Notes: generated by a model not told the origin, from the sequence alone. A stretch of 64,000 nt of DNA from an uncultured bacterium (GCA_903826405.1 CAIKEH010000003.1:1-64000), one strand, 5' to 3'. Counted from the stretch's first letter, positions 26,392 to 35,965 are shown. Numbers and translations: made by a program.

Positions 26392-27321
26392 TCAACGCTT
26401 TTGCATCCGAGACATGCCGGGGAAGCTGGGTTGTGGAGGCACGCTATCCTTGACATCCACAATTTCAACGTCGAAAATGAGTTTTTCGTTCGGGCCAATG
26501 GCGGGAGGTGACCCCTGCGGTCCGTAAGCCAGGATGGATGGAATATAAATCCGCCCCTTGCCACCCTTATTGAAGGCGGTGATACCCACCAACATTCCGG
26601 TGATCGCGCCCTGACGCTTGGCCGTGAAATAGAAAGGTGCAAGATCGTGCTTGAAGGTCTGCTTGGTGGTATCCATGTTGGAATCGAATGCCTTCCCGGA
26701 TTCCAGACCGGTACCGGTGTATTTGATGCCCACATATTTGCCCGAATCTGCTGCAGGTCCCGTTCCTTTGTCCTGTACTTCAACAAAGACCATGTTATCC
26801 ATTTTCTGCGCATTGATCTTCTTGGTGTTGATGTAGCGCTCGATCTGTGCCAATTCTGCATCCTTGAAACGTTCCATCTCCTTCTGCTTGTCTTCCGGGA
26901 TCGATCTTTCTCCCCCTGCCATTACTTCAAGGATCTTGAAATGCACTTTCACGCTGGTGCCTGGTTTGAATGTTTTCGGCAGCCCGGGGTAATGTTTGAT
27001 CAGGCTGTCTACCCTTTGCAGAATGATCGCACTGTCGCCCACTTTCATCTCCTGAAGGATGTCCGGATAATCATAAGTATTTTGACCACTGTCCACCTTG
27101 CCGTATGAGGGTACAAAGTTGTAGGTGTTGAATATGACGGAATCGTTGTAGGTGGCTTTCATGTTCAGTTTGATGATGTCACCCGTTTTCAATTTCGTAT
27201 CCTTCCCTCCAGCGATGATCTTGTACTCCAGACCAGATTTCGCCTTTTTGTAACCAACGGAGGAACATCCCCAGGCCAGCAGGGCCACTGCTGCAAGGAG
27301 GAACTGCATTGTTTTTTTCAT
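26392..27321 (-). CDS. FKBP-type peptidyl-prolyl cis-trans isomerase lipoprotein, two domains
   Basis: The 309-residue protein starts with a lipoprotein signal (LLAWGCSS, Cys19). The N-terminal half (about 30-150) is a degenerate FKBP domain (LKTGDIIKLNMKATYNDSVIFNT); the C-terminal half (about 170-300) is a complete one, with VGIKYTGTGLESGKAFDSN and RIYIPSILAYGPQG. Such proteins speed proline isomerisation and help fold exported proteins at the envelope. The stop lies 22 bases from the IS3 right end, so the gene just escaped disruption; its native terminator may have been displaced. Confidence 0.93.
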   Translation of the reverse strand: MKKTMQFLLAAVALLAWGCSSVGYKKAKSGLEYKIIAGGKDTKLKTGDIIKLNMKATYNDSVIFNTYNFVPSYGKVDSGQNTYDYPDILQEMKVGDSAIILQRVDSLIKHYPGLPKTFKPGTSVKVHFKILEVMAGGERSIPEDKQKEMERFKDAELAQIERYINTKKINAQKMDNMVFVEVQDKGTGPAADSGKYVGIKYTGTGLESGKAFDSNMDTTKQTFKHDLAPFYFTAKRQGAITGMLVGITAFNKGGKGRIYIPSILAYGPQGSPPAIGPNEKLIFDVEIVDVKDSVPPQPSFPGMSRMQKR

Positions 27322-27347
27322 GTGTTGTGTTTATGTAATTGGATATG

Positions 27348-28355
27348 CTACTTCAATTGATCGGCGACTTCCTGAATGGACTGCTTGAATTTTTTTGCAG
27401 TGACCTCAAGTGTATCAGAGCTTCGTCCTCCTGCTGCGTTGTAATGCCCCCCACCCTCGAAATATCGCCGGGCGAAGGTATTGCAATCGAATTCATCTTT
27501 ACTGCGAAATGACCATTTCCTTTCTTCATCCCGGTCGATCACCAAGGCGGCCATTTTGATGCCTTTTATGGATAAAGGGTAGTTGACCAGACCTTCTGTA
27601 TCACCGGTACGGATATTGAATCTGAGCAGATCCCCTTTCGGGATCGTGATCAGCGCGCTGTTGTACTCGTAGAATATTTCCATTCGGTTAAGCAGTACAT
27701 GCCCTAAGAAGCGCAGCCGATTTTCCAGATAATTGTCATAGATCTCTTCGTGGACTTTGGAATGGTTGAGTCCTCTTTTCTTGAGTTCAGCAACCATTTC
27801 ATGAACGGAAGCCGTGGCTACAGGAAATCTGAAAGATCCTGTATCCGCCATGACGCCAGCATATAGACACTGTGCCACCTCCAGACCAAGCTTATCTGCA
27901 TGACCGGATCCCATGATGAATTCAAAAACCATTTCGGCAGTGGAGCTTTTCGGTATCATGCTGATCCCATACTGGAAGAAATGGGTTTGGGGTTCCTCAT
28001 GATGATCTATCAATATCCTTACACCTTTTGCTTTTTCCAGCGATGCGGCCATATTCTTGGTTCGATAGAGCGCATTGAAATCAAGACAGAATATCCATTC
28101 CGCCTCAAAAACCGCCTGATCACATTTCTCCCGCTGAGCCTCATAGTCCATTACATCTTTGCATCCCGGCATCCATTTCAGGAAATCCGGCCAGTTGGTT
28201 GGGGAAATGACGGTGACCAGATGACCTAGTTGCCTGAGGAACCCAGCCATGCCGAGTGAAGAGCCCATGGCATCGGGATCGGGTTTCTGGTGCATGGTGA
28301 TCACCACTTTCCTGGGTGTCGTAAGCTGTGGATATATTTCCTGTATAGGCTTCAT
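27348..28355 (-). CDS. nrnA: DHH-family phosphoesterase (NrnA-like oligoribonuclease/pAp phosphatase)
   Basis: The 335-residue protein has the DHH motifs HQKPDPDAMGSSLG, a second Asp in FCLDFN, and LIDHHEEPQ, then MADTGSFRF, and the DHHA1 tail with GGGHYNAAGGR. This is the arrangement of bifunctional NrnA proteins that degrade short RNAs and dephosphorylate 3'-phosphoadenosine 5'-phosphate. Manganese-dependent, cytoplasmic. It lies 26 bases upstream of the FKBP gene on the same strand and is divergent from ndk. Confidence 0.9.
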   Translation of the reverse strand: MKPIQEIYPQLTTPRKVVITMHQKPDPDAMGSSLGMAGFLRQLGHLVTVISPTNWPDFLKWMPGCKDVMDYEAQREKCDQAVFEAEWIFCLDFNALYRTKNMAASLEKAKGVRILIDHHEEPQTHFFQYGISMIPKSSTAEMVFEFIMGSGHADKLGLEVAQCLYAGVMADTGSFRFPVATASVHEMVAELKKRGLNHSKVHEEIYDNYLENRLRFLGHVLLNRMEIFYEYNSALITIPKGDLLRFNIRTGDTEGLVNYPLSIKGIKMAALVIDRDEERKWSFRSKDEFDCNTFARRYFEGGGHYNAAGGRSSDTLEVTAKKFKQSIQEVADQLK

Positions 28356-28365
28356 GGAAGAGCGG

Positions 28366-28373
28366 CAAAAGTA
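28366..28373 (-). promoter_or_regulatory. -7 box for the NrnA-like gene (TACTTTTG)
   Basis: The minus strand reads TACTTTTG, an exact TAnnTTTG box, ending 10 bases before the ATG at 28355. The transcript would have a leader of only about 4-5 bases. Confidence 0.55.
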
Positions 28374-28412
28374 GTGTTTTTCCTCTGGAAAGGTGCGAGT
28401 TGAGGAACAGCG

Positions 28413-28444
28413 GTTGGGATGGTATGTTAAAAGGGTTAACTTTG
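28413..28444 (+). promoter_or_regulatory. ndk promoter (-33 TTG and -7 TAACTTTG)
   Basis: TTG at 28414-28416 and TAACTTTG at 28437-28444 are 20 bases apart, matching the Bacteroidota promoter layout at both elements. The ATG of ndk follows 32 bases after the -7 box. This is the best promoter match in the window. Confidence 0.75.
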
Positions 28445-28476
28445 CGCCTCATAAGGCAAATAATAAAAGTCGAATC

Positions 28477-28893
28477 ATGACCAACAGAACTTTTACGATG
28501 ATCAAGCCCGATGCTTTCTCAAAGGGCAACAGTGGGGCCATCTTGGCAAAAATCGAGGAAGCGGGTTTCCGGCTGATCGCTATGAAATTGACACAGCTTT
28601 CCAGTGCAAAAGCGGCTGAATTCTATGCGGTGCATAAGGAGAGGCCTTTCTTCGGAGAATTGGTGGAATTCATGAGCAGTGGGCCTTTGATCGCTGCCAT
28701 CCTGGAAAAGGGAAATGCAGTCGAAGACTTCCGTAAACTGATCGGTGCCACAGACCCTGCAAAGGCCGATTCAGGTACCATTCGTAAACTCTTCGCTGAA
28801 AGTGTGGGAAAGAACGCCATTCATGGCAGTGACAGTGATGACAATGCCCAAATTGAAGGCAACTTCTTTTTCAGTGGTCTGGACAGGATCTGA
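28477..28893 (+). CDS. ndk: Nucleoside diphosphate kinase
   Basis: The 138-residue enzyme transfers the gamma phosphate between nucleoside triphosphates and diphosphates through a phosphohistidine. The active-site His is H116 in NAIHGSDS, and [10 protein letters not shown] is the family N-terminus. Length is typical of bacterial Ndk. The frame is open to 28393, but the promoter at 28413-28444 and family alignment favour the ATG at 28477. A terminator follows 20 bases after the stop. Confidence 0.97.
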   Translation: MTNRTFTMIKPDAFSKGNSGAILAKIEEAGFRLIAMKLTQLSSAKAAEFYAVHKERPFFGELVEFMSSGPLIAAILEKGNAVEDFRKLIGATDPAKADSGTIRKLFAESVGKNAIHGSDSDDNAQIEGNFFFSGLDRI

Positions 28894-28913
28894 CCTTCGC
28901 TGATGTTTTACTT

Positions 28914-28949
28914 CATGCCCCATGCCTTTTGGTACGGGGTATTTTTTTT
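28914..28949 (+). terminator. Rho-independent terminator of ndk
   Basis: ATGCCCC (28915-28921) pairs with GGGGTAT (28936-28942, one G-T pair); the central part can pair further. A run of eight T ends the element. Confidence 0.75.
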
Positions 28950-29388
28950 ATTTATCATCCCATCTTAACTCCCCCCGACATACAGAAAAAATCCTTTCCA
29001 GATCCATCAGCTGAAAAGGATCTTTTCTGGATAATTATTGATCCGCGTGATGGGAAAGTGATCACATGAGATCCATCAAATCTGGTAAAGGATAAAGATG
29101 CGGTAGCGAATTGGAATACATCCCCGATAGCTCGGTTTTCACCTGTTGGGTCCGTGCAAATATACCATGCAGGTGGACTTAAAACGAGTATAATGCAATA
29201 GTAGTCAAACAAATATAAAAAGAAGAGGCCCATGGAAATGAGCCCCTTTAGTTTCAACCCTAAACCCTTGAGAAAGATAATTTATTAATATCCAAGACCA
29301 TGCCAGAAGCGGTTTCAAACCCGCATCAAAATGTTAAAGAAAGACTGGTATTCCCTCAAAAAATTTGGGCTCTATCTGGATAAACTGC
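28950..29388. other. Intergenic region between ndk and the UbiD-family gene
   Basis: About 440 bases with no convincing gene. A 100-codon minus-strand frame at 28955-29257 has no family resemblance and no start signal, and is not called. A 19-bp imperfect hairpin is at 28983-29029. The stretch 29200-29340 is AT-rich. The stop of the decarboxylase gene is at 29389. Confidence 0.5.
28983..29029. repeat. 19-bp imperfect hairpin of unknown role
   Basis: CAGAAAAAATCCTTTCCAG (28983-29001) and CTGAAAAGGATCTTTTCTG (29011-29029) pair at 17 of 19 positions around a 9-base loop. No T run follows on either strand. It lies between a clear ndk terminator and the end of the decarboxylase gene. Confidence 0.6.
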
Positions 29389-31338
29389 TCATGCCTCTTG
29401 TTCAGGCAATTCTCCCGCCTGGGCAACGGCTTCGACACCATACATCTGAGCCCTGAATTTAAGTGATGGTGAGGGTAAGAAGGGGCCAAGTCCAAGCTCG
29501 CTCCATTTTTTATCCACACTAGAGATGGTTGCTGGATCCGCTACTATGATATTGGGCCAATCCCGTTGAAAATCGTCCCATTCTTTGGTCTTTATGGTGC
29601 CGTCCAGCCCCAGGCATGCATGGATCTTGGATGGACTTGAATGAGCAGGTCTTTCGTTCAGAAAATGATCCCGTTTGGGGTCCAGATTATTGCAGAATCT
29701 CCATAATGCTATACTGAGATCTTTTGGATCGACCGTATGTTCCACATAAAGTACCATGCAGATTGCATCCATCCCGGGCAATTTGCTCAATCCTGCATGA
29801 AGATCCCTAATCTGGCCCTTTCTGGATTTCCTGACTGCTACAACTAGACAGGGTATGCCTAATTCGGGCAATCGGGTATTTACTGAAGTCACGTCAGGGA
29901 AAACGGAAATGATGTTTTGTTCATCAAGGGTGAAGGGAAGCCCATTTTGAAGGTATCGTTCATCTTTCTCTTCAGGTGATTTGGTGGTTCCATCAATGCA
30001 CATTTTGCCTCCGAATCCCAACTTGCTGCAACTGTGGTCAAGTACGTCCATAGGACCATTGCTGAATTGCACATCAGTAGCTACATTCAGGTTGCTGAAA
30101 ATATATCTGGCCAGAGATTGGTAATCCCGGATCCCTGACCCTTGGTCCGCGATCACCAGCATTTTGTTGAACATCATTTGTCCCGCACCCCACATGGCAT
30201 ACATGACCTTCTGTCCTTGACCGGCATATTCTTTGTTTATTTGTGCGATGACCAGATTATGGAACACTCCTTCCACAGGCATATCCATGTCCATGATCTC
30301 TGGGACCATGGTCATTTTTATGGGCGCGAGGAAGATCCTTTCCGTGGCTTTACCCAGCCAGGCATCTTCCTGCGGTGGTATGCCAACAATGGTGGCAGGA
30401 TACACTGCGTTCTTCCTATGAGTGATCGCGGTGACATGGAAACGAGGGTACCAATCGGGCAAGGAATAATATCCGGTATGATCACCAAAGGGACCTTCCC
30501 AGATCAGTTCCTCCGCCGGATCAAGATATCCCTCAATAATGAAATCAGAATCAGCTGGCACCTCGATATCGGGCTGTGTAAGGCATTTGACCAAATCGAC
30601 CCTTTTTTTCCTGAGGAAACCTGCGAGCATGTACTCATCCACATTTTCGGGTAGCGGAGCCGTGGCTGAATACGCATAGACCGGGTCTCCACCCAGTGCG
30701 ACGGCTACCGGCATACGTATTCCGAGTTTTTTGTATTCCTGAAAATGTTTTGCAGACACTTTGTGTTTATGCCAATGCATCCCAGTGAGTTTGGGACCGA
30801 ATACCTGCATCCGGTACATGCCGACATTTCGGATGCCGTTATTTGGATCTTTGGTATGGATGACGGGCAAGGTAACGAAAGGTCCACCATCTTTCGGCCA
30901 GCAGGTAATGACAGGAAGTTTTGATATATCGGGATCGGTCATTATGACTTCTTGGCACTCGCCTCGTCCACTCCGAACCTTGGGCATCCAACTCGAAAAT
31001 TCAGCCAGTTTGGGCAGCAGGCTCAATTTATCGATTATGTTCTCTTTGGGTTTGGTGAGTAATTTAAAAAGCTGCTCGATATCCCGGGCAACATCATCCA
31101 GACTTTCCACACCCAGGGCCATGCACATGCGTTTTTCACTTCCATATGCATTCATGAGCACTGGGAATGCATAGCCCGTGTTTTCGAACAGCAAGGCCTT
31201 GCCCCCATCACCACTTTTACTGATCCTGTCCGTGATCTCGGCGATCTCTAATTTGGGATCCACAAAAGAGGTTATTCGCTTCAGTTCTCCTGCTTTTTCC
31301 AACGCTTCGATGAACTGTTGCTGATTTTTGAACGCCAT
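29389..31338 (-). CDS. UbiD-family decarboxylase (menaquinone biosynthesis type)
   Basis: The 649-residue protein matches the UbiD family, whose members use prenylated flavin to remove carboxyl groups from aromatic rings. Family segments include VITCWPKDGGPFVTLPVI, GMYRMQVFGPKLTGMHWHKHK, ALGGDPVYAYSATAPLP, and WEGPFGDHTGYYSLPD, which carries the E-R/D-E type catalytic region. Longer members like this (about 600 residues and above) are annotated in Bacteroidota as menaquinone biosynthesis decarboxylases of the futalosine route, but no other mqn gene is here. The start at 31336-31338 follows a -7 box; the upstream ATG at 31380 precedes it. Confidence 0.9.
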   Translation of the reverse strand: MAFKNQQQFIEALEKAGELKRITSFVDPKLEIAEITDRISKSGDGGKALLFENTGYAFPVLMNAYGSEKRMCMALGVESLDDVARDIEQLFKLLTKPKENIIDKLSLLPKLAEFSSWMPKVRSGRGECQEVIMTDPDISKLPVITCWPKDGGPFVTLPVIHTKDPNNGIRNVGMYRMQVFGPKLTGMHWHKHKVSAKHFQEYKKLGIRMPVAVALGGDPVYAYSATAPLPENVDEYMLAGFLRKKRVDLVKCLTQPDIEVPADSDFIIEGYLDPAEELIWEGPFGDHTGYYSLPDWYPRFHVTAITHRKNAVYPATIVGIPPQEDAWLGKATERIFLAPIKMTMVPEIMDMDMPVEGVFHNLVIAQINKEYAGQGQKVMYAMWGAGQMMFNKMLVIADQGSGIRDYQSLARYIFSNLNVATDVQFSNGPMDVLDHSCSKLGFGGKMCIDGTTKSPEEKDERYLQNGLPFTLDEQNIISVFPDVTSVNTRLPELGIPCLVVAVRKSRKGQIRDLHAGLSKLPGMDAICMVLYVEHTVDPKDLSIALWRFCNNLDPKRDHFLNERPAHSSPSKIHACLGLDGTIKTKEWDDFQRDWPNIIVADPATISSVDKKWSELGLGPFLPSPSLKFRAQMYGVEAVAQAGELPEQEA

Positions 31339-31356
31339 GAAATACGCTATTTTCAT

Positions 31357-31364
31357 CAAAGGTA
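31357..31364 (-). promoter_or_regulatory. -7 box for the UbiD-family gene (TACCTTTG)
   Basis: The minus strand reads TACCTTTG, an exact TAnnTTTG box, 18 bases before the ATG at 31338. It supports the shorter start and a leader of roughly 12 bases. Confidence 0.6.
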
Positions 31365-31446
31365 CAGGTTGGGGAACCATGCACCTGTCTTGTTGAAGTG
31401 AGTTGATGAAGTTGGACCTTATTGATGAACGGTTAATAGATGTGGA

Positions 31447-32313
31447 TCAATAAACTTTCGTAGGGCATCCCAATCCTTTTGTTTTACCGAATCCACCGAA
31501 TTTGCTACCGGAACCGCTTATCCTGAAACGTGCGGTCAGCCCTGTTGAATAATACCAGTCTTTGGCTTGTGGGCTGCCTCTTTTTGTTCCTGCCGGAGGG
31601 AAATTCGGATCGCCTTGGGGTAATTCAGCAGATCTGTAAGACAATTCTACCGCAGTTGGGCCTCTTGCGGAGAGCAAGGCAGCCTGATCAGGGTAATTCC
31701 CACTGACATCATCCAGGTAGTCCGTAAAGGTTTTCCTCATCGAAGCTTCGATTCCTACGCTCCATCCATCCGTGATCTGAAAACGTATGCCTCCTCCGAA
31801 GGGAATGGCCAGGGAGTTCCTTTGATATAATGATGTTCCCGGGTTCGTTGAGAGGCCCTGACCTTCTGTTCCTAAAGGCTGTAAGAACTGTTTATTCCCA
31901 TTTCTATCATAGGTATAGGGATTGAAATGGAATACGGTCAGCCCCAGGAAACCATATAAATTGAATCTGCTTTCCTGGATCTTGAATAGATTGTAATGTG
32001 CCGTGAGACTCAACTCCTGGACCGAAGTCTGGAAGTTCAGGTTGCGCAGGATCAGTTGTTGGTTGGTGTTATCGGCATCGTTGCCGGTCAATTTGACAAA
32101 GTTGAGCATACCTCTGAAGCTGATATGTCCATTCAGGTCATAGCTTGTCCCGAATCCGAAAGCCGTCCTCATGTCCTGGAAGGTGAATCTGGCTTGCTGC
32201 AGATCCCCATGGTACCCCGCGGTTCCTAAAAAGAGTTCCGCATTCCATCCCTGTCCTCTTGCAAGTGAGGCGAAACTGAAAAGAAGGATGAAAAGGTGTA
32301 GCTTCCTAGGCAT
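31447..32313 (-). CDS. DUF6089-family outer membrane beta-barrel protein
   Basis: The 288-residue protein has a signal peptide (MPRKLHLFILLFSFASLARGQ) followed by alternating strands such as WNAELFLGTAGYHGDL, FRGMLNFVKLTGNDADN and SLTAHYNLF. The segment NLYGFLGLTVFHFNPYTYDRNG and the C-terminal DWYYSTGLTARFRIS agree with DUF6089, a small outer membrane barrel family of Bacteroidota. It lies 108 bases upstream of the decarboxylase gene but each has its own promoter-like box, so they are probably separate units. Confidence 0.85.
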   Translation of the reverse strand: MPRKLHLFILLFSFASLARGQGWNAELFLGTAGYHGDLQQARFTFQDMRTAFGFGTSYDLNGHISFRGMLNFVKLTGNDADNTNQQLILRNLNFQTSVQELSLTAHYNLFKIQESRFNLYGFLGLTVFHFNPYTYDRNGNKQFLQPLGTEGQGLSTNPGTSLYQRNSLAIPFGGGIRFQITDGWSVGIEASMRKTFTDYLDDVSGNYPDQAALLSARGPTAVELSYRSAELPQGDPNFPPAGTKRGSPQAKDWYYSTGLTARFRISGSGSKFGGFGKTKGLGCPTKVY

Positions 32314-32330
32314 ATTAATTCAAAGAGCTG

Positions 32331-32338
32331 CGAAGATA
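32331..32338 (-). promoter_or_regulatory. Possible -7 box for the DUF6089 gene (TATCTTCG)
   Basis: The minus strand reads TATCTTCG, one base off TAnnTTTG, 17 bases before the ATG at 32313. The same 8-mer precedes folP and the dihydroorotase-like gene. Confidence 0.45.
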
Positions 32339-32440
32339 ATTTTTTGACCACAATAAATGTGTATGAGGAATGCGTTGGTTTGCTTCAAAAAGTGGGTTGT
32401 TTTCACCCAATTTTCAACACTTTGCCCTGTTATTTGAGAT

Positions 32441-33520
32441 TCATTCGGGAATGCGGTGAATGGGCCTTGGTTGTTCTGGTTGGAATGCCTGTGAACTGAT
32501 AATGTTGACTTCGACTGGAAATTGTTCTTTCATGTTCAGGAGGGCTGCTTTGACCAGATCGTCCAGCATTTCCGGGTCTGCCTGAACGCGGGCGTTCACC
32601 AGAATTTCCACATGGTCGGAAGGCTCAGGATTGGCCTCCGGGAATGGGCCGGATCCACTGATGGTGGTATAGCTGTATTTCCTCTTCTCCCTATCGTCAT
32701 CCAAAAGAAATTTCAGGTGGCCAATGGGAAGACCTGCTTTGTGTATGCGCCGCTGAACATCCCTAATGAAATGATGTGCGGCAACAGAGGCTGAGCCATC
32801 CGTTGACAGGATCACCAGTCTTTCGTCCAGCCATGCGAGAACCTGTTCACCCCGGGCGTATCTATCGTAGTCGATATCTAGTGAACGACGTACTTCATTT
32901 GGTCTGAAACGCTCCAGTACGGAATACCATATCCTGACACTGTCTTCATTCGTGGAATCCTGAACCAGTATGACTTTACCGGGATATTCTTTTTTCAGGA
33001 AAATGGTCATTTCTGCACGCTGTTCATTGCTGAGCAGGTCGGCTTTATTCAATACGATGAGATCGGCCTCCTCCAATTGTTTCTGATAGATGTACCGTAC
33101 ATCTTCACTCAGGAAAAATGTCTCCCCTTTGATCACGGGCCATAGCATGGAGGCATCGGCAAATACGGACAGGATGATATCTTCCAGCGGAAAACTCCTG
33201 CCCAAGGGTTTGACCACAGTTGCTATCAGATCGGCGCAAGATCCTACGGTCTCCGCAAAAATGATCTCAGGTTTGCGGCGATCGATCAGACTGTTCAATT
33301 GCTTCTCCAACTCATCAAACCTGCAACAGAAGCATCCATTGTTCACTTCTTTGATCATCAGACGATCCCTGTTCAGATAAGCGGTGTCAACGAGTTCATT
33401 ACCCTGGTCATTTGTGATGATGCCGACCTCCCGGCCCTCCGCCACGAGCAGTTTGCTTGCCGTGAAGATCGCTGTGGTTTTGCCGCTGCCCAAGAAGCCC
33501 GAGAGCAAGTACAATTTCAT
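32441..33520 (-). CDS. G3E-family GTPase (CobW/metal chaperone type)
   Basis: The 359-residue protein has the P-loop GFLGSGKTT (8-16), the metal-binding CxCC motif at C63-F-C65-C66, NKADLL as the guanine-recognition motif, and a C-terminal CobW-like domain (HFIRDVQRRIHKAGLPIGHLKF onward). G3E GTPases of this group insert or hand over metals, often zinc or cobalt. No zinc-uptake box or metal enzyme was recognised next to it. The start at 33518-33520 places the P-loop at the usual distance; the frame is open to 33586. Confidence 0.9.
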   Translation of the reverse strand: MKLYLLSGFLGSGKTTAIFTASKLLVAEGREVGIITNDQGNELVDTAYLNRDRLMIKEVNNGCFCCRFDELEKQLNSLIDRRKPEIIFAETVGSCADLIATVVKPLGRSFPLEDIILSVFADASMLWPVIKGETFFLSEDVRYIYQKQLEEADLIVLNKADLLSNEQRAEMTIFLKKEYPGKVILVQDSTNEDSVRIWYSVLERFRPNEVRRSLDIDYDRYARGEQVLAWLDERLVILSTDGSASVAAHHFIRDVQRRIHKAGLPIGHLKFLLDDDREKRKYSYTTISGSGPFPEANPEPSDHVEILVNARVQADPEMLDDLVKAALLNMKEQFPVEVNIISSQAFQPEQPRPIHRIPE

Positions 33521-33680
33521 GAATGTGAAGGTATCGAAAAGTATGCGGGTTGAATGAATGGTGTTTATTTGGAATAAGACTTCCATGCAGGATTCAATGC
33601 GAAGAAAGGATGCGTCCCGGCCTTTTCAAAATCCATGATCCGCAATCCGGAATACATTATTTTTATGTAAACATTGTATT

Positions 33681-35879
33681 TTGCCCGTAGATATTTATCT
33701 GATCACTCCCCCCTTCACCCAGCTCAATACGCCTTACCCCGCTACAGCTTACCTGAAGGGATTTCTCCATACGAGGGGCTTCAGTTCTTTCCAGTCTGAT
33801 CTGGGTATAGAAGTCACCAACATGATCTTCTCAGAAACCGGATTGACAGAGGTTTTCAACCGGATGGATAAATCAGACCACCCTCTTTCTCCGAATTCCG
33901 AACGTATCCAGGCTTTCCGTGAAGATTATCTGCGTACCATTTCAGGGGTCATCCATTTTCTGCAAGGGAAAAATCCTACCCTCGCCCACCGTATCGCCGC
34001 CCGAAACTTTCTTCCAGAGGCTTCCAGGTTCGAACAGTTGAAAGATCTGGATTGGGCCTTCGGCAGCATGGGGGTACAGGATCAGGCAAAACACATCGCC
34101 ACTTTGTATCTGGAGGACCTCGCCGATCTGATCAAAGAGACGATCGATCCGCACTTCGGATTCAGCCGGTATGCTGAAAAACTAGTCAGGTCCGCTTCCA
34201 CATTCGACGGGATTTATGAGGCATTAGGTTTAGCCTGTTCTTACACGGAAGAAGTGCTGCTGGATCTGCTCAAGGGAAAGATGGATGAGTTGAAGCCCGC
34301 GCTGGTGGCCTTATCGGTTCCTTTTCCCGGGAACCTCTTTGCTGCCTTGAGATGTGCCCAATGGATAAAAAAGAACCATCCTTCAACCCGTATCGCCCTC
34401 GGAGGAGGATATGCCAATACGGAATTACGCAGCATAAGTGATCCCCGGGTTTTTGAATTCATTGATTTCATCACCTTAGATGATGGCGAAGCTCCTTTGG
34501 AGTGTATTCTGGAATTCATAAAGGGGAAACGAACGATTAAGGCACTTAAGCGGACTTTCATGCTTCAAGATGGATCGGTTGTCTATACCAACGACCAATC
34601 CATCAAGGACTATGCTCAGCGAGATACAGGCACGCCTGATTATAGCGACCTCCTGTTGGACAGATACATATCTGCAATAGAGATCCTCAATCCCATGCAC
34701 AGACTCTGGAGTGACGGTCGCTGGAATAAATTGACGATGGCGCATGGCTGTTATTGGGGCAAATGTACTTTTTGCGACATCTCGCTCGATTATATCGGAA
34801 GATATGAACCACTGACCGCTGCCCTCCTATGCGACCGCATGGAACAGATGATGAAAGCCACGGGAGAGAATGGATTCCATTTTGTGGATGAAGCCGCGCC
34901 GCCCTCTCTTATGAAGGCATTGGCCCTGGAGATCATCCGTCGCCATTTGGTGGTCAGTTGGTGGACGAACATTCGTTTTGAGAAAAGTTTCACTCGGGAT
35001 CTTTGCTGGCTGCTCAAGACTTCCGGTTGTATCGGCGTTTCCGGTGGACTTGAGGTGGCTTCCGACCGTTTATTGGCACTCATACAGAAAGGGATCACTG
35101 TCTCTCAAGTAGCCAAGGTGAATAGTCATTTCAGGGAGGCAGGTATCATGGTTCATGCTTATCTCATGTATGGGTTCCCGAGCCAGACCGCACAGGAGAC
35201 CATTGATTCGCTGGAGATGGTACGTCAAATGTTCGCTACAGGGATCTTGCAATCCGCATACTGGCACCTCTTCACCATGACGGCACACAGTCCTGTCGGT
35301 ATGGATCCCGGTAAATTTCAAGTGTCGCGTCGAACCGAAGTCATTGGTGGTTTCGCGAACAATGATCTGGAACATGATGATGCTACCGGCACTGAACATG
35401 AGAAATTCGGATTTGGTCTGAAGAAATCTCTCCTGAATTTTATGCATGGTCACTTACTGGATCAACCTTTGCATAAATGGTTCGATTTCCCGGTTCCGAA
35501 GACCTCAGTTGACCCTGACCATATCGCGAAATGCCTAGATGAAGTAACGATCGACACATTGAAGCCTGAAGACCGGTTCATTTGGCTGGGCAAGAAACCT
35601 CAGCTCTCTTTCCGTATGCGCTCCAAAAAAGGGCTGCACTGGGAGGAGGCGGTGATCGGTTTCAGGACATTGACTGTCGAACTGGAATGGAAACTGGACA
35701 AGGAAAAGGGATCCTGGCTTGCCGGTTTTCTGACTGAACTTTCCGGTAGAAAAGAACCGGTGACCACGGGACGAGAGATCCAGGAGTCTTACCAGGCTGC
35801 CGGATTCGATGACCTTGAATTGTTTTGGGACAATAAACCCATGAACGGTATACACCAAGTTGGACTGATCAGGATATGA
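33681..35879 (+). CDS. B12-binding-domain radical SAM protein
   Basis: The 732-residue protein begins at a TTG with PVDIYLITPPFTQLNTPYPA, the cobalamin-binding-like N-terminal domain (about 1-300), including ALGGGYANTELRSI. The radical SAM domain follows, with its cluster cysteines C357, C362 and C365 in GCYWGKCTFC; the first gap is four residues rather than the usual three. GYP-like MYGFPSQTAQETIDSLE is present. The last 170 residues are an extra domain not recognised. It probably modifies a small molecule or lipid by radical chemistry; the substrate is unknown. It is a single gene between divergent and convergent neighbours. Confidence 0.88.
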   Translation: MPVDIYLITPPFTQLNTPYPATAYLKGFLHTRGFSSFQSDLGIEVTNMIFSETGLTEVFNRMDKSDHPLSPNSERIQAFREDYLRTISGVIHFLQGKNPTLAHRIAARNFLPEASRFEQLKDLDWAFGSMGVQDQAKHIATLYLEDLADLIKETIDPHFGFSRYAEKLVRSASTFDGIYEALGLACSYTEEVLLDLLKGKMDELKPALVALSVPFPGNLFAALRCAQWIKKNHPSTRIALGGGYANTELRSISDPRVFEFIDFITLDDGEAPLECILEFIKGKRTIKALKRTFMLQDGSVVYTNDQSIKDYAQRDTGTPDYSDLLLDRYISAIEILNPMHRLWSDGRWNKLTMAHGCYWGKCTFCDISLDYIGRYEPLTAALLCDRMEQMMKATGENGFHFVDEAAPPSLMKALALEIIRRHLVVSWWTNIRFEKSFTRDLCWLLKTSGCIGVSGGLEVASDRLLALIQKGITVSQVAKVNSHFREAGIMVHAYLMYGFPSQTAQETIDSLEMVRQMFATGILQSAYWHLFTMTAHSPVGMDPGKFQVSRRTEVIGGFANNDLEHDDATGTEHEKFGFGLKKSLLNFMHGHLLDQPLHKWFDFPVPKTSVDPDHIAKCLDEVTIDTLKPEDRFIWLGKKPQLSFRMRSKKGLHWEEAVIGFRTLTVELEWKLDKEKGSWLAGFLTELSGRKEPVTTGREIQESYQAAGFDDLELFWDNKPMNGIHQVGLIRI

Positions 35880-35965
35880 TATTTTGTCGATCAGCCCTGC
35901 TCTGGGTGAGGTTGGCATTTCACATCAAATCAGGACACGGGAAAATCCTTAAGTGTTTTGGGACT

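Noticed and set aside
28955-29257. 100-codon minus-strand frame in the gap after ndk
   Set aside because: No family resemblance or plausible start signal, and it spans a hairpin; treated as chance.
30142-30654. 170-codon plus-strand frame opposite the UbiD-family gene
   Set aside because: Shadow of the conserved decarboxylase; His-rich text comes from the complementary codons.
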